A DNA stretch of 64,000 nt, from NCBI GenBank assembly GCA_026874595.1, contig CM049318.1:31592956-31656955 (forward strand). The letters are read 5' to 3'. Source of the DNA: Sipunculus nudus (Eukaryota; Annelida; Sipuncula; Golfingiida; Sipunculidae). The translations under genes and the position numbers were made by a program. Below the pieces are notes generated by a model that had not been told where the DNA came from, did no database searches, and saw only the letters and a program-made list of their open reading frames with translations. Below are positions 61,208 to 64,000 of this stretch, piece after piece (positions within the stretch are counted from its first letter, which is position 1; the number at the start of each line of letters is the position of its first letter).

Positions 61208-62714
61208 GTAAATGTTATTACTGATTATTAGATCCTTTGTACCTCGACGGTCTGTGTAAATGGTAACAGTTGATCATATGATTACAACTCTATGATATAA
61301 CTATAATCACGAAATCTACACGCAGAGAAATAAAAAGATCCCATAAAATACCCATGACCATCGAATGGTGGATAAAAATATAATGAAAACAGGTGATAAT
61401 TAAGCATAAGCATCAGTATGACTGAGTTAAACCATGCTACGACTACTTCAGTACAAACACTTAAGTGACGAGAAGAAAATCAAGACCGACCTTTCAAGTA
61501 TATCTAAATAACTAGATCGCCCCTGATAGAGTACTCTATCAACTATATGCAAACATTGCACCATTCCGTTTTACATTTTTTATAAGTACATCTACCATAT
61601 TTTCACATATTTTCCAATATATGAAAATAAAACAGTTATTTAAAAAAAACGGGAATGCATTTACGGATGGATACCGGTTTTTCAGTTAATTTGTAAATAA
61701 CAAACAATCCATACAATGATAACACATTTGCCCAATTTTGCACAACCGATATGTTTTTCCAAGAATATTGTACCCACGTTATTCCGTTCTTTCACGTATC
61801 ACCACATGCCACTATTGTTTTCTTGAGCAGGTTTGAATTTCCATAAATAATTAAGACGTAATGTAGATTTCAGAGGACAATGGAGCATTTTAACCAAGAA
61901 GTATGTAATTGGTTCTTGATTTTTTTTGTAGACAAGTAGGTGCAGCCTAGCATGATAAACAATTAAGTTACTTTTCCGACCGACTATTTGCCGGATATAA
62001 AGCAGATACACTTGACATATTACTAATATAAGGAAAGCAAATAAAACTTAGGTTAACTCTCTAATGAGCGGTTTACATTTTAGCCATTATCGGACCCACC
62101 CAACTGTTAATTGCTGGCACTGCGGCTTAACCTTTTTATGCGATATCAATGGTAATGAAAAATATGCTTCGTCCCACGCTGTCGATCATTGATCAATATT
62201 AATGTTTACACTGATGAGAAACAGATACATTATATCATGTTACATTTTACTTTGAATGATAGAATATAAACAATGGTGTTGATTGTAATTTAATGTGCTT
62301 GATTTAAACAGTTGTTTTTGAAATTGTTTACATGGACATTTCTGCACCAGTGTTAAGTCTTTTCGTAAGAATAGAAAAATGTTCAAGGTTTGAAAATAAT
62401 CCGCCAAAAAAAACGCTTACGGTGTGTTGATCTGATAAATTCCACGTATTGACGGTATTTTCTCAGCTTGGAACTGACTTTTCTAAGTTAGACTGTTTTG
62501 CTGAAAAGGCTAATGTGTTTACATGATTATAAAATTTGTGTTATGAAAATGTAAAGGCCGTTAAGTTGTGAAAGCATATACGTCCATACATATGCCTTTT
62601 TTACAAATCGGTAGTGAATACGCAAAAAAACGAGGTTCGCATCAGTCTGCATTATTTATCCCATTAACTTTCAGTATATTTTTTTATATATTAATCTGCC
62701 ATTTTACCCCTCAG

Positions 62715-62939
62715 TTTGTTCTGCCGGGACATGGGGCCTCCACTGTGCTTTCAATTGCTCCGTCGGTTGTAACAACGTTTGTAATGGAGTAACAGGTACC
62801 TGCCAGTGTAAACATGGCTGGTTCGGTCCTAACTGTAACAATAGGTGTTCAAGAAAGTGCGTTTACACGAGGTCATGTGATAAACGACACGGGCAATGTA
62901 TCTGTAAGCCAGGATACAAGCCACCAACGTGTGAATCTG
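62715..62939 (+). CDS. EGF/laminin-EGF-like exon of the host gene
   Basis: CCCCTCAG acceptor and CTG|GTAAGT donor. The exon encodes regularly spaced cysteines of MEGF-type repeats: C-S-A-G-T-W-G, C-N-G-V-T-G-T-C-Q-C, G-W-F-G-P-N-C, C-x3-C, then G-Q-C-I-C-K-P-G-Y. Such repeats are extracellular and occur in scavenger or engulfment receptors (family knowledge). It continues the gene begun at or before 57331. Further exons lie beyond the window or are not recognised. Confidence 0.7.
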
Positions 62940-64000
62940 GTAAGTACCCCTCTATCTCAGATCGTAAGATCATCATCATTGTCATCAAAAGCTTGAAAGG
63001 AAGAGATAAGACGTTTGAATATATACACATATGAATTAAAATACATCCCATCTGCATTAGATCGACTAGTACGTACCACCAGTGTAACAGCATTTAAGAT
63101 ATGAACGACCAGGTTATTTTAACTGTCAAACCAACCAGCTGAAACTAATACGTACACTCCGAAGGATAATTAAGACATGTGTTAACAAAACAAATAAATA
63201 TTTTTGAGTAAACATACACTTACGTTTCTCTCGAGAGGGGCTCCATTCATATGAGCCCTGATTAAAACAAACGACCGTTAAAAAAATTAATCGCACTACA
63301 CAAAGGAATCCCCTGATTATGCTCTTCCCGATTAGATGACCATGGCGCACACGTGACATTGAAATGTTAACTGCTTTGCTCGCCGTTTGCTCTCCCTATG
63401 TACACAGTACTACCAGTCCACTTGTAGATACAGGGGCTCCACCCATCAACAATCCCTCGCTGGAGTTATGACATGCCTCTCATGACATTGTTTACACAGC
63501 ATTTCTTACTAATTAGCGCACAGACTGTTCTATCTGGACTCAAAATTAATGTCTTTCACGGCTTTTCTGTTTTCTGACGTCACAAGTCTTGTCTGTCTAC
63601 CGTCCAATCACCATTCTTTATTATACCGGCCAATAATTATTACATAAATGTTAAAATGAACACGCCTCTAGAGACAAACCTCTTAGAAAACCAAACTAAA
63701 TAGGTGCTCATCCTTTAAACTCGACGACAAACAGTCGCTACAGTAGAGACCATTCGAACAAAGACGGCTCCCACGGACTTAAAATCTAATAAAATTAACA
63801 TCAAACGAGACCCGTGAGATCTCTAACCAAAGTTCACACATTCAAATCTAAACATGATGCTAAAAATATATATGTAGAATGAATTATCAAAACAACCATC
63901 TGGTTATACTCCATACTTGAACATGTAATGCAATAATTATGTCACAGTCCTGTGGTGACAACCCTCCATTTATCCGGCAGAGCACTCATCTGCGTTATTG
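62940..64000. other. intron or intergenic sequence
   Basis: AT-rich, without a recognisable exon or repeat. Presumably the next intron of the EGF-containing gene. Confidence 0.35.

Overview
Origin. The window reads as animal genomic DNA, most likely from a marine invertebrate such as a mollusc (inference). Genes have spliceosomal introns with GT/AG borders, TATA boxes, AATAAA signals and tRNA genes without an encoded CCA. The right end holds decayed LTR and non-LTR retroelements plus exons of a host gene with farnesoic-acid-methyltransferase-like and EGF-like domains.

Layout. Bases 1 to about 50.1 kb are CpG-rich and compactly packed with small, mostly single-coding-exon genes of no family I recognise, together with cell-death signalling domains (CARD, BIR, UBA, RING). 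From about 50.1 kb the DNA becomes AT-rich and CpG-poor. In order: a CARD protein (-) diverges from a five-exon BIR-BIR-UBA-RING inhibitor of apoptosis (+); a zinc-finger protein (+) and a small RING-like protein (-) follow; 6.4-14.4 kb is a repeat-rich gene desert; 14.4-19.2 kb holds three unknown genes with strong TATA promoters; 19.2-24.7 kb holds four tandem copies of an acidic protein with a basic tail; 25.3-27.2 kb holds a CARD-like protein and a Cys-rich protein; 27.5 kb is tRNA-Arg; 28.5-33.7 kb holds minus-strand genes (small ORF, large RING protein, retropepsin-like protein, zinc-finger paralogue) and pre-miRNA-like hairpins; 34.4-36.6 kb is a hairpin-repeat array behind a CRE/TATA promoter; 35.4-38.9 kb holds four minus-strand helical proteins; 39.5-40.3 kb is a second hairpin-repeat family beside a minus-strand CRE/TATA promoter; 41.8-46.7 kb holds three tandem zinc-ribbon proteins; 46.75 kb is tRNA-Asn; 47-48.6 kb holds an FG-repeat protein and two tiny ORFs.

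How it may fit together (inference). The 0-50 kb block combines apoptosis-control domains, several expanded unknown families, one recurring promoter design (a palindromic bZIP/bHLH site about 14 bp before TATATAA) and non-coding hairpin arrays with constant loops and covarying stems. That fits either a host cluster of fast-evolving cell-death and immunity genes, or the accessory region of an integrated large DNA virus or virus-like element. No polymerase, capsid, terminase or integrase gene is visible in the block, so I cannot decide between them.

The most unusual observations are the two hairpin-array loci (34.5-36.6 and 39.58-40.02 kb) and the pre-miRNA-like hairpins at 31.3-31.6 kb.
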